A stretch of DNA of 64,000 nucleotides, taken from Labilithrix luteola. Lineage in GTDB: Bacteria > Myxococcota_A > Polyangia > Polyangiales > Polyangiaceae. This document shows positions 24,559 to 33,866 of the stretch, piece after piece (the first letter of the stretch is position 1; every line of letters starts with the position of its first letter). The stretch is taken from contig NZ_CP012333.1 in the NCBI RefSeq assembly GCF_001263205.1, positions 3,945,001 to 4,009,000 of the forward strand, read 5' to 3'. A program made the translations under genes and the position numbers. A model generated the notes under the pieces. The model saw only the letters and a program-made list of their open reading frames with translations, did no database searches and was not told the origin of the DNA.

Positions 24559-25728
24559 ATGCCCAGTCCCTTTCGCGAAGAGCACGAGCACTTCCGCAAC
24601 ACGGTCCGGCAGTTCGCGCAGAAGGAGATCGCGCCCTTCGCCGACGAATGGGAGGAGAAGGAGCTCTTCCCGAACGAGCTGTTCAAGCGAGCGGGCGAGC
24701 TCGGTCTCTTCGGTGCGCACTACCCCGAAGAGCACGGCGGCGCGGGCGGCGATTACTGGTTCAGCATCGCCAAGGCCGAAGAGCTTCCGAAGGGAATGTC
24801 CGCCGGCGTGTCGATGGGGCTGCTCGTCCAGGGCGACATGGCCACGCCGTGCATCAGCGATCTCGGCTCGAAGGAGCAGATCGAAGAGTTTCTGAAGCCC
24901 GCGCTGCGCGGCGACAAGATCGCGGCGCTCGGCGTGAGCGAGCCCAACGCGGGCAGTGACGTCGCCGGCATCCAGACCTGGGCCAAGCAAGACGGCAGCG
25001 ACTGGATCATCAACGGCGCGAAGACATACATCACGAACGGCACCCGCGCCGACTTCGTCACGCTCCTCGTGAAGACGAACCCGGAGGCGGGCGCGCATGG
25101 CTGCAGCTTCTTCCTCGTGCCGACGAGCACGAAGGGCTTCAGCGTCTCCAAGAAGCTGAAGAAGATCGGCAACCACGCGAGCGACACCGCGGAGCTCGCC
25201 TTCGAAGACATGCGCGTGCCCGCGCGCTTCATGCTGGGCGAACCGAATCAGGGCTTCATGTACCTGATGCAGAACTTCCAGACCGAGCGCCTCATCGCCT
25301 GCGCGAGCGCCGTCTCCGGAATGCAAGAGGCGCTGAATCAGGCGATCGAGTACGGCCGCGACCGCAAGGCGTTCGGCAAGCCGATCATCAAGCGCGAGTA
25401 CTGGCAGCACAAGTTCGTCGATCTCCAGGCGAAGATCGAAGCGGGGCGCGCTCTCACGTACAAGGCCGCCGAGGCCTACAACGAAGAGAAGCACGTCAAG
25501 AAGGAGCCGCTCACGTTCGAGACGGTGAAGCTGATCAGCATGGCGAAGATCTTCGTCGGCGAGATCGGCTCCGAGGTCATCGACCAGTGCCTCCAGTTCC
25601 ATGGCGGCGCCGGCTACGTCGAGGAGTACCCGATCGCGCGCGCGTGGCGTGACCAGCGCCTGCTCCGCATCGGCGGCGGTACCACCGAGACGATGCGCTA
25701 CTACGTGGCCAAGCTGATGGGCCTCTAA
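24559..25728 (+). CDS. Acyl-CoA dehydrogenase
   Basis: A 389-residue FAD enzyme of beta-oxidation or branched-chain catabolism. It shows LGVSEPNAGSDVAGIQT (FAD/substrate loop), ADFVTLLVKT, KLGNxASDTAELAF-like contacts, and the C-terminal signature FHGGAGYVEEYPIARAWRD. The usual catalytic Glu position in medium- and short-chain enzymes (YEGT) reads GGGT here. Glu243 in FQTERL aligns with the helix-G catalytic Glu of isovaleryl- and long-chain-type enzymes, so it should still be active. The electron acceptor is normally ETF. It stands alone with a possible operator upstream. Confidence 0.93.
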   Translation: MPSPFREEHEHFRNTVRQFAQKEIAPFADEWEEKELFPNELFKRAGELGLFGAHYPEEHGGAGGDYWFSIAKAEELPKGMSAGVSMGLLVQGDMATPCISDLGSKEQIEEFLKPALRGDKIAALGVSEPNAGSDVAGIQTWAKQDGSDWIINGAKTYITNGTRADFVTLLVKTNPEAGAHGCSFFLVPTSTKGFSVSKKLKKIGNHASDTAELAFEDMRVPARFMLGEPNQGFMYLMQNFQTERLIACASAVSGMQEALNQAIEYGRDRKAFGKPIIKREYWQHKFVDLQAKIEAGRALTYKAAEAYNEEKHVKKEPLTFETVKLISMAKIFVGEIGSEVIDQCLQFHGGAGYVEEYPIARAWRDQRLLRIGGGTTETMRYYVAKLMGL

Positions 25729-25735
25729 AGAAGGA

Positions 25736-25806
25736 GGGCAGTGAGCACGTGGCCCACTGCCCATTCGAAGAAAGGGACGGCAGTGAGCGCGTAGCCCGCT
25801 GCCGTC
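25736..25806. terminator. Duplicated hairpins between convergent genes (likely terminators)
   Basis: Two hairpins, each from a 25-base unit GGCAGTGAGC..CTGCC repeated after 42 bases, fill the gap between the convergent acyl-CoA dehydrogenase and lipoprotein genes. Stem one pairs GGGCAGTG (25736-25743) with CACTGCCC (25755-25762). Stem two pairs GACGGCAG (25776-25783) with CTGCCGTC (25799-25806). Differences between the copies keep the stems paired through a G-T wobble. No T-run follows, so they may act as RNA stabilisers or Rho-aided terminators. Confidence 0.5.
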
Positions 25807-25821
25807 GAAGCTTTGTGCGGC

Positions 25822-26703
25822 TTATTCCTGGCAGACGAGCTGGAGCGTGATGCTCTTTCCGTTCGGACCGGTGACCGAGTAGGCCGTTCCGCCGAGGAAG
25901 TCGATCGTCAGACTCATCGTGTCGCCGCTCTTCGTCTTGGAGAGGACGATCTCGCCGCTCTCGGGGCAGCCGAGCGAGCCGACGCCGCAACGCTTGTAGT
26001 CGGTGATGGTGCGTTCGTGTTCGCGACCACCGATCGTCGTCTGTGCCGAGCCGTCACGTGTGATGCACTTGGTCGAGGCGTCGTAGGTGGTGACGAAGTT
26101 CGCCTGGTGCGAGATGGCCTTGCCCTTCGCCGTCGTGCCCGACCAGTTGCCGGTGCGCGCCTTCGTGATCGTCGTGCCGCTTCGCGTGTAGACGACCGTG
26201 CGCGAGCCGCTGATCGTGGCGCCGTTGATCGAGAAGCCCTGCGCCTCGTGCGTGATGGTCAGTTTGCCGTCGGCGCGCAGGTAGGTCGACACGACGGTGC
26301 CGTTGAAGGAGACCAGGCCGTAGGGACCCGTGCAGCCCTTGAAGACGTGCGTGGCCGTGTTGCCGTCGATGGTGGTCGTGATGCAACCGGCCGGCTTGAA
26401 GAACTTGCCGGCGTTGGTCTTCACCTTGTCGAGGAGCTCGGCATCCGTGGCGCCGTCCGCGGGCGTTCCGGGATCGGTCTCGATCGCACCGCTCAGCGGC
26501 TCGTCGACGCCGGACTCGAGGTTCGAGTCGGTATTGTCCGCTTCTTGATCGTCGGCGACGAGCTGCGACTCCGTGCTGCCGAGGTTTCCATCTCCGCTCG
26601 TCTCGTTGGTCTTGGCTGCGCACCCCGTGGCCGTGAGGCCGGCGAGCGCGCCAAACGCGATGAACGTGGTCAACGAGGCAAGAGCGGTGGTGGCGAGTTT
26701 CAT
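25822..26703 (-). CDS. Lipoprotein of unknown function
   Basis: A 293-residue lipoprotein (leader ending LTATGC, Cys28) followed by an acidic, low-complexity spacer (about 30-85, rich in Asp, Glu, Ser and Thr) and a beta-rich domain with four Cys that may pair. No family is recognised. GGAGGGAC lies about seven bases before the ATG. Such 'GC-AAK-acidic linker' lipoproteins are common in Myxococcota surfaces. The role is unknown. Confidence 0.7.
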   Translation of the reverse strand: MKLATTALASLTTFIAFGALAGLTATGCAAKTNETSGDGNLGSTESQLVADDQEADNTDSNLESGVDEPLSGAIETDPGTPADGATDAELLDKVKTNAGKFFKPAGCITTTIDGNTATHVFKGCTGPYGLVSFNGTVVSTYLRADGKLTITHEAQGFSINGATISGSRTVVYTRSGTTITKARTGNWSGTTAKGKAISHQANFVTTYDASTKCITRDGSAQTTIGGREHERTITDYKRCGVGSLGCPESGEIVLSKTKSGDTMSLTIDFLGGTAYSVTGPNGKSITLQLVCQE

Positions 26704-26882
26704 TCGAAAGTCCCTCCGTGGTGAATCGGGGTTCGGGAGGGGCTAGAGCACTCGTCGTGCCGTCTGGTCGCCGCCAAGGACGATCAGCCTTTTTGCGAAG
26801 TTCCGTGAAGATCGAGACTTCCCACCGAGGACGGTCACTCGTCCCGTGGACGTTCACGCGTCCACGGCGAGATGGTCGCCCT

Positions 26883-27506
26883 TCAGGCCGCGCGAAGCTT
26901 GTCGCTCTGACCGAGTTGGAAGAAACGCCTGAGCTCGCCCTGCAGCTCTCCATAACGAGCGCGTGACAGGTAGTCGCGTTCGAGTCGCGCGGTGAACCTG
27001 CGCGCGCAATCGTTGGCGAGCCGATAGCGTTCGCCTTCTTCCGAGCCTCGCTCGTGCTCGAAGCCCACGCGGTCGTACAAGCGTTCGCGCAACCGACGAC
27101 TGGAGCGCTCGTCGAACGCGCGAAGCGAGGATGCGAGCACGACGTACTTGTCGACCTCCGCTTGCACCTCCAGCTCGAGCTGTGTGGTTCCACGGTTTTG
27201 CGACGCGCGATCGGCGAGGTACACGAAGTGCGAGACGCCCTCGATGATCTGGCAGATCGGATCGAGATCGTCGCCGTCCACGTCGGTCCCGAGACGTGGC
27301 AGCCGGAGGGACAGTTCGAGTACCCCGTCCTCGGCTTCGCGCACGAGAAGCGCCTCGCGTTCGCCGTCGCTCGCGTGCGTCACGAAGTCGTCGACATCCG
27401 CGGTGCGATCGAGTCGATAGAGTGTCTCGAGGCCACGCTGGACTCGGCTCGCGAGAGCGATCTCGCGGACGAGCCCAGCGCCGTTGCCTTCGAGGAGGCG
27501 ACTCAC
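26883..27506 (-). CDS. Uncharacterised protein, second gene of a coupled pair
   Basis: A 207-residue cytoplasmic protein with no signal or membrane segment. A beta-rich N-terminal half (VREAEDGVLELSLRLP) includes an acidic stretch (DVDGDDLDP). The charged helical C-terminal half is rich in Arg and Glu (ERSSRRLRERLYDR). I recognise no family. Its ATG overlaps the stop of the preceding gene by four bases (ATGA), so the two are translated together and probably act in one complex. Confidence 0.7.
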   Translation of the reverse strand: MSRLLEGNGAGLVREIALASRVQRGLETLYRLDRTADVDDFVTHASDGEREALLVREAEDGVLELSLRLPRLGTDVDGDDLDPICQIIEGVSHFVYLADRASQNRGTTQLELEVQAEVDKYVVLASSLRAFDERSSRRLRERLYDRVGFEHERGSEEGERYRLANDCARRFTARLERDYLSRARYGELQGELRRFFQLGQSDKLRAA

Positions 27507-28108
27507 GAAAGGATCATGCCGCCTCCTCGCGGCGGGACGAACCCGTGAGAGCTGAGTGCATCGGCAAGGCGATCGCTGCGCGTTTTGAGCCAGCGCTCGT
27601 ACAGCTTCAAGAGACCACGTGCGTTGTCGACGCCGCGCGCGAGCGTGGTGGTGGCCACGTCGGCGATGATCTCGACCCAGCTCACGAAGCGGCGCGAGAG
27701 CTCACGGAAGATGTCGGGACCACTCTCTTCTTCGCTGCCCGTCCTCAGGAGCGAGCCGGCGTTGTCGTAGGCCGTGCGTCCAATGCTGATGACGTAGTTG
27801 GTGTCGACGCCGCGGGCCTCGAAGTGGTCGGCGAAGAATCCCGACGAGTAGAGGACCCCGTCTCCGAGCGTCCGTAGCCTCTCGAACCGGTCACCCAGGG
27901 CCGGGGTGTGCAGAGCCTCGTCGAGCAGAAGGGTGAGGGGCCGCTCGAGCGTGCGCTCGATGGGGTTGCCTGGCTTGGCTAGGTCGGCCAGGAGCGCGAC
28001 GACGTAGTGTGTCTCCCCCTCCGAAGCCGTGAGCCCCCGCGACTTCATGGCGTCCTCCACGACTTCCTCGAAGAAGTCCGAGACCGACGCTGTGGCCACG
28101 ATCGACAT
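27503..28108 (-). CDS. Uncharacterised helical protein, first gene of a coupled pair
   Basis: A 201-residue, largely helical cytoplasmic protein (DFFEEVVEDAMKSRGL; ETHYVVALLADLAKPG; LSRRFVSWVEIIADVATTTL). No family is recognised and no catalytic motif is evident. It is the promoter-proximal gene of the pair and is divergent from groES, with about 495 bases between the start codons. The ATG at 28108 follows a GGGAGG-type ribosome site. Confidence 0.7.
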   Translation of the reverse strand: MSIVATASVSDFFEEVVEDAMKSRGLTASEGETHYVVALLADLAKPGNPIERTLERPLTLLLDEALHTPALGDRFERLRTLGDGVLYSSGFFADHFEARGVDTNYVISIGRTAYDNAGSLLRTGSEEESGPDIFRELSRRFVSWVEIIADVATTTLARGVDNARGLLKLYERWLKTRSDRLADALSSHGFVPPRGGGMILS

Positions 28109-28384
28109 AGAAACCTCCCGAGCAGATGCCCCGGTGGTCCGAAGAAAACCGCTCTTTTGGACCTGAACCGGGCTCCTTCTACGGATCTATCGAACGGGCT
28201 TGGTCATCGCAATTTAAGTAGTCGAAGCGAGTACTTAGGAGCGCGACCGGAGCAGCACACGAAGCCCGAGAGTGCCAAAAGCGGCCGGGCGTGCGACTTG
28301 CTCTCCGACGCCGGAAAGAAAAGTAAAGTTTTCCGCGTTGTTACCCCGTGCGTGCGGGCGACGCAGAAGCTGGACCGGCGACCC
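28109..28384. other. Divergent intergenic region, uncharacterised pair side
   Basis: This part of the gap carries an inverted repeat TAAGTA (28215-28220) and TACTTA (28232-28237) with 11 bases between. It also has an A/T-rich spot GAAAAGTAAAGTTTTC near 28316-28331. Either could be a regulator site for the minus-strand pair; no clear -35/-10 pair was found on that strand. Confidence 0.4.
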
Positions 28385-28412
28385 TTGACGTCCTTCAGAC
28401 CACGGTTATCTT
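28385..28412 (+). promoter_or_regulatory. Sigma-70-type promoter of groES-groEL
   Basis: TTGACG (28385-28390) and TATCTT (28407-28412) are separated by 16 bases, close to the housekeeping sigma consensus. The expected start site at about 28419-28421 lies just before the CIRCE element, the usual arrangement for HrcA-repressed chaperonin operons. Confidence 0.7.
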
Positions 28413-28424
28413 CGCCGGCGTCCG

Positions 28425-28451
28425 TTAGCACTCACGATCGGTGAGTGCTAG
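28425..28451 (+). promoter_or_regulatory. CIRCE element (HrcA operator)
   Basis: TTAGCACTC (28425-28433), a 9-base spacer and GAGTGCTAG (28443-28451) match the CIRCE consensus TTAGCACTC-N9-GAGTGCTAA with one mismatch. HrcA bound here represses chaperonin genes at normal temperature; heat or misfolded protein releases it. HrcA itself is not encoded in the window. The site lies about 150 bases before groES. Confidence 0.93.
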
Positions 28452-28603
28452 CAATCGACCCGTACACGCTCGAAGGCCCCGCCTTCGACCGGTTGAGCTC
28501 TCGAACCTCGCGTTCGGGCGCGTCCGAGCCGGAAGCGGAGACGGGCCGACCGGGCAAAGCCTTCGCAACACCGCAATCGAACTCCACGACAGGAGCCACA
28601 GTC

Positions 28604-28894
28604 ATGAACATCCGTCCCCTGCAGGACCGCGTCATCCTCAAGCGCGTGAAGGAAGAAGAGAAGACCAAGGGCGGCATCATCATCCCCGATACGGCCAAAG
28701 AGAAGCCGATCGAGGGTGAGGTCGTTGCCATCGGCAACGGCAAGGTCCTTGAGGACGGCTCGGTCAAGAAGCTCGACGTGAAGGTCGGCGACCGCGTTCT
28801 CTTCGGCAAGTACAGCGGCACGGAAGTGAAGATCGAAGGCGAAGAGCGCCTCATCGTCCGCGAAGACGACATCCTCGCGGTCCTCGAGAAGTGA
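28604..28894 (+). CDS. groES: Co-chaperonin GroES
   Basis: A 96-residue cpn10: MNIRPLQDRVILKRV start, the mobile loop EEEKTKGGIIIPDTA (about 18-32) that contacts GroEL, and the terminal REDDILAVLE. It caps the GroEL chamber as a heptamer. AGGAG at 28591-28595 lies eight bases before the ATG. A CIRCE-controlled promoter precedes it and groEL follows 98 bases later. Confidence 0.98.
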   Translation: MNIRPLQDRVILKRVKEEEKTKGGIIIPDTAKEKPIEGEVVAIGNGKVLEDGSVKKLDVKVGDRVLFGKYSGTEVKIEGEERLIVREDDILAVLEK

Positions 28895-28992
28895 TCTCGA
28901 CGCTCGCGTCCTGACGCGAGCCCCGTGCCTATCGCCCTCGCGCGTCGTCGCGGGGGCGTGAACGAATTTCAAAAGACTCAGAGGTAACGAAA

Positions 28993-30618
<1,626 letters not shown>

Positions 30619-30652
30619 TCGACACCTGACCTCTCTCTGAGAAGTCATTCAC

Positions 30653-30690
30653 ACGGCCTCTCGCTTTCAAAGGCGAGAGGCCGTCGTGTT
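30653..30690 (+). terminator. Terminator after groEL
   Basis: A 12-bp perfect stem ACGGCCTCTCGC (30653-30664) / GCGAGAGGCCGT (30673-30684) with an 8-base loop is followed by CGTGTTTTG. It sits 34 bases after the groEL stop and before a convergent lipoprotein gene, so it may serve both strands. Confidence 0.8.
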
Positions 30691-30762
30691 TTGTCTCCAC
30701 GCCGATCAGCCGGGCGGGGCACTCACGGCGACGAGGGGACGGAGTCGTGTGCGGCCGCGAGG

Positions 30763-32142
30763 TTACTGCGTGAGCGTGTAGCGCACGCGCTGTGACGTCG
30801 CATTGTTCGCGGCTTCGACAATCGACTTTCGTGTGCTGGCGTTCGCGTCGACCAGTTCGTCGACGGTCGCCTTCATGTGTCCGGTGCCGAAATCGATTTC
30901 GCTCACGCCTGGCGTGGGCCGGACCTCTAGCGCAGCCAGCGTGGTGAAGGACAGCTTGCGCCCCGTGGTATAGATGTCGGCGCCCGCAATTCGCACACTC
31001 GTGATTCCGTTTGGCGCTGTCTCCCACTCATAGCCCGTGGAGCCGAGAGAGAGAGTTTCGTCGAGTGTCGGCGTGATGACTCCCGGCACTTCGTCGAACG
31101 TGAGTGAGGCACTCGTTGTCAGCGACATCCGCGGACTGGTGACGTTGCTCGTGCGGAACTCGGGGGGTTCCCGTTCCTCGTTGACGATCGTTGTGGCTCG
31201 GGCAGAGACTTGGTAGGTCGCGCCCGGGGCATTCGGAAGCAAGAGATTCGAAATCAACGAAGAGTTCTCGCTGCGCAGGTTGAACGATTCACCCGATGCG
31301 AGCACCACGTAAGCGCTGGCCGCGCGTCTCCATTCGGCTGGTATTTGGGAATCATCCACCGCGACATGGGTCGAAACGGTGGGGATCGCGAGTGGAGTCA
31401 TCTGTCCGGCGGTGACGGTTGCGCCAGCCGTTACCGTGAACGCTGCGGTCGTCTTCGTGTGCCAGTACTTCGAGAAGTCCTTTTCGAACGCGAGTATCTC
31501 GAGGTCGCCCGTCTCGGCGGCGCCGGCACTGGCCGGCGGGACTCTCCAGCCCAGGGTGACCATTCGCGACTCCGTTTTCGCAGCGCCGGACCAACCGAAG
31601 TCACCACGTCCCGAGATGCTGTGCGGCGATGACGCGCGGAGGATCATCGAGCAGTCCGTCGCACAGGCCGGGAGTGTGACGGACAAGTTGACCGTCGCCG
31701 TATTTTCGACAGTGGCGTCGTCGGCTCGGCGGCCGATCAGATAGAGATCCGTCAGCGTGACGCCCAAAAATACGGCGCGCGGCGGGGCCGCAGACGCCAC
31801 AGTGACATCGTATGGGCGGGCGACATTTTCGAGCATGAACGTCCCGTCCGCGATTGTCTCGGCTTCATGTCGGACGCCGTTCGCGTCGACGACGAGGACG
31901 CGCTGTTTGTCGACGGGGATATCCGTCGAATCGACGACCTTACCCCTCACCGAGACGACCGGCGCGTCCGCAACGGCTCCGGCGTCCTGATGGATTATGG
32001 AGTCGCCGTCCGCTCCGGTCGCCATGTCGGCTGATGGGGAGTTGCAACCGGCACCGATGGCGAGGAACACCGCAAGCGATGCGCGGACGTACGTCGGTTG
32101 GCGCAGAAGCCCTTGTGCGTGGCAGTGGGGGTGTCGCGACAT
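30763..32142 (-). CDS. Large surface lipoprotein with carboxypeptidase-regulatory-like domain
   Basis: A 459-residue lipoprotein (leader with lipobox IGAGC). The first beta domain (about 60-120: VRGKVVDSTDIPVDKQRVLV.. then DGTFMLENVARPYDVTV) looks like a carboxypeptidase-regulatory/CNA-B-type fold; further beta domains follow. No catalytic motif is evident. Base use is a little less GC-rich than in neighbouring genes. The ATG at 32142 is preceded by GGAAGGAA. A divergent Cys-rich lipoprotein lies 446 bases away, and the two may share regulation. Confidence 0.75.
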   Translation of the reverse strand: MSRHPHCHAQGLLRQPTYVRASLAVFLAIGAGCNSPSADMATGADGDSIIHQDAGAVADAPVVSVRGKVVDSTDIPVDKQRVLVVDANGVRHEAETIADGTFMLENVARPYDVTVASAAPPRAVFLGVTLTDLYLIGRRADDATVENTATVNLSVTLPACATDCSMILRASSPHSISGRGDFGWSGAAKTESRMVTLGWRVPPASAGAAETGDLEILAFEKDFSKYWHTKTTAAFTVTAGATVTAGQMTPLAIPTVSTHVAVDDSQIPAEWRRAASAYVVLASGESFNLRSENSSLISNLLLPNAPGATYQVSARATTIVNEEREPPEFRTSNVTSPRMSLTTSASLTFDEVPGVITPTLDETLSLGSTGYEWETAPNGITSVRIAGADIYTTGRKLSFTTLAALEVRPTPGVSEIDFGTGHMKATVDELVDANASTRKSIVEAANNATSQRVRYTLTQ

Positions 32143-32588
32143 GGATTCCTTCCATCGTGTGACCAGTGCGAGCCGCGTACGCGTCGCCATGGTTGAGGTG
32201 CGGGGCACGAACGTGGCGTTCGTAATCTATGGCCGGCCACACGACCGATCGCTTCGGTTCAGAGCGGTGTTCGTTGGCGCAGTGCGTAAGTTCGCGAGCG
32301 CAGGCTACAAGCTCGTTATCTGGTTACAATTGTTACTGTTTTCGGTGACGGTTGCGTCCAGGCCACGTCTCAACGGTTCCATTCCGAAATTTTCTTCATG
32401 TGGCGGATTCAGATCCGCCATGTGACGAGGAGCACAACAATATCGGCGATTTGTGCGCAAATTGACGACGTAGATGGCGAAGGTGTGGCGGCGTGAGGGG
32501 TAGGGCGTGACTTGCGCACCCTGGTGCCACGCGCTAGAGCGCGTCGCCTCAGCACAGCAGTGTGCGTGGGGAAAAGGAGCGTCGCGGT
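32143..32588. other. Divergent lipoprotein intergenic region with palindromes
   Basis: Between the two divergent lipoprotein starts is an AT-richer segment (about 32280-32400). It is followed by a perfect inverted repeat TGGCGGAT-TCAG-ATCCGCCA (32401-32420) and ATTTG-TGCG-CAAAT (32449-32462). No strong -35/-10 pair was found. The palindromes are candidate operators or a terminator-like hairpin; no gene is present. Confidence 0.5.
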
Positions 32589-33767
32589 ATGCGTTCTCTC
32601 AAGTCTGGTCTCATCGCCGTTGCGGTTTCGAGCCTGTTCGGCACCTTGGCCATGGTTGGTTGTAGTGCGGATGGCAGCTCGGACCTTGGCGACGAGACCA
32701 CCGACCAGAGCCCGACCGAGCCCACCGGTGGCGCGGTGCTCCCGCCGAGCAGTACCGGCGACGACAACAGCGACAGCAAAGGCACCGGCGCCAAGGATGC
32801 AGGCAAGAAGGACGCGTCGACCAAGAGCGACGCCGGCAAGGACTCCGGTCCGCCGGCCCCGAACGAGGGCGACCCGTGCACTGGCGCCACCAAGTTCACC
32901 AAATCGTGTGGCAACTGCGGGACGCAGGAAGCGTACTGCATTGGCGACGGCACGGACGGCGGAACGGCGGGCAAGGTTGGCAAGTACAGCGCGTGTTCCG
33001 AAGCTGCTGATGCCTGCACCCCGGGAACAACGACATCCGAAGCCTGTGGCAATTGCGGCACGCTTACCAAGACGTGCAGCAACCAGTGCAAGTGGACTTC
33101 GTCTGCGTGCAACGGTCAGCCCGCGCAATCGTGTGTTCCCGGAAGCGTGAAGTGGGATGCCAACTCCATGTGCGCAACCGGAACGTACACCTCGGCCTCG
33201 TGCACCGTTTCGTGTCAGTGGAGCTCGTGGTCGCCGACGTGCAGCAAGCCTGTGAATGACGTCGTGATCAACATCCCGACGTCAGTCTGGACGTCGACTT
33301 CGCCGACAGTAACCTCGACGCCGGTGACGTTCAGCACGGCACGCATGGGTGATCGCCTCGGCGGGTATTCGACGTGCCCGATCACATCGTCGCTGTCGTC
33401 TGGCGACTATCCCTACGGATACGTCGAAGTGAAAAACGCGACGGCCAAGCCCGCGACGGTCACCGTCTTCGCTTCGAAGGACGCCAGCGGACGGGTCATC
33501 GACACCATCATGGCCGCTTACGAGACACCTTTCCTACCGATCGAGGATGCTGCCCGCAAGAAGTGCAAGTGGGGTGTCAACGATCAGAGCACGTCGGACA
33601 CCAGCCTGACCGGTAACGCCAACTTCTCGATTCTGAAGTCGATCCCCATTCCCGCCGGGACCTCGATCCTCGTCTATGTCGCGGCGTATAGCGAGTACGA
33701 TGGGTCCGATCCCACCTCTTCGACCGGTACGTTCAACCTGAACGTTCGCACGGACGCGTTCAACTGA
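32589..33767 (+). CDS. Cys-rich lipoprotein with CGNCGT repeats
   Basis: A 392-residue lipoprotein (lipobox AMVGC, Cys25). A long acidic/Lys-rich spacer with Asp-Ala-Gly-Lys repeats (DAGKKDASTKSDAGKDSG) leads to a Cys-rich part. There two SCGNCGTxxxxC-type motifs and further paired Cys suggest disulfide-stapled repeats of the kind seen in myxobacterial surface adhesins. The C-terminal 170 residues are beta-rich. AGGAG lies nine bases before the ATG. Ligand or partner unknown. Confidence 0.75.
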   Translation: MRSLKSGLIAVAVSSLFGTLAMVGCSADGSSDLGDETTDQSPTEPTGGAVLPPSSTGDDNSDSKGTGAKDAGKKDASTKSDAGKDSGPPAPNEGDPCTGATKFTKSCGNCGTQEAYCIGDGTDGGTAGKVGKYSACSEAADACTPGTTTSEACGNCGTLTKTCSNQCKWTSSACNGQPAQSCVPGSVKWDANSMCATGTYTSASCTVSCQWSSWSPTCSKPVNDVVINIPTSVWTSTSPTVTSTPVTFSTARMGDRLGGYSTCPITSSLSSGDYPYGYVEVKNATAKPATVTVFASKDASGRVIDTIMAAYETPFLPIEDAARKKCKWGVNDQSTSDTSLTGNANFSILKSIPIPAGTSILVYVAAYSEYDGSDPTSSTGTFNLNVRTDAFN

Positions 33768-33786
33768 TTCGAACCTGAGCAGCTCG

Positions 33787-33826
33787 CGCGGCGCGGCTCC
33801 TTCGTGGGCGCGCCGCGGCGCGTTTT
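33787..33826 (+). terminator. Candidate terminator after the Cys-rich lipoprotein
   Basis: Perfect arms CGCGGCGCG (33787-33795) and CGCGCCGCG (33809-33817) are followed by GCGCGTTTTG. The stem is very GC-rich and the T run short, so termination strength is uncertain. It lies between the lipoprotein and recD2 on the same strand. Confidence 0.5.
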
Positions 33827-33866
33827 GTACGGTCGCGTGCGCGGGGAGACGCAGTAGGGTTCTGGC

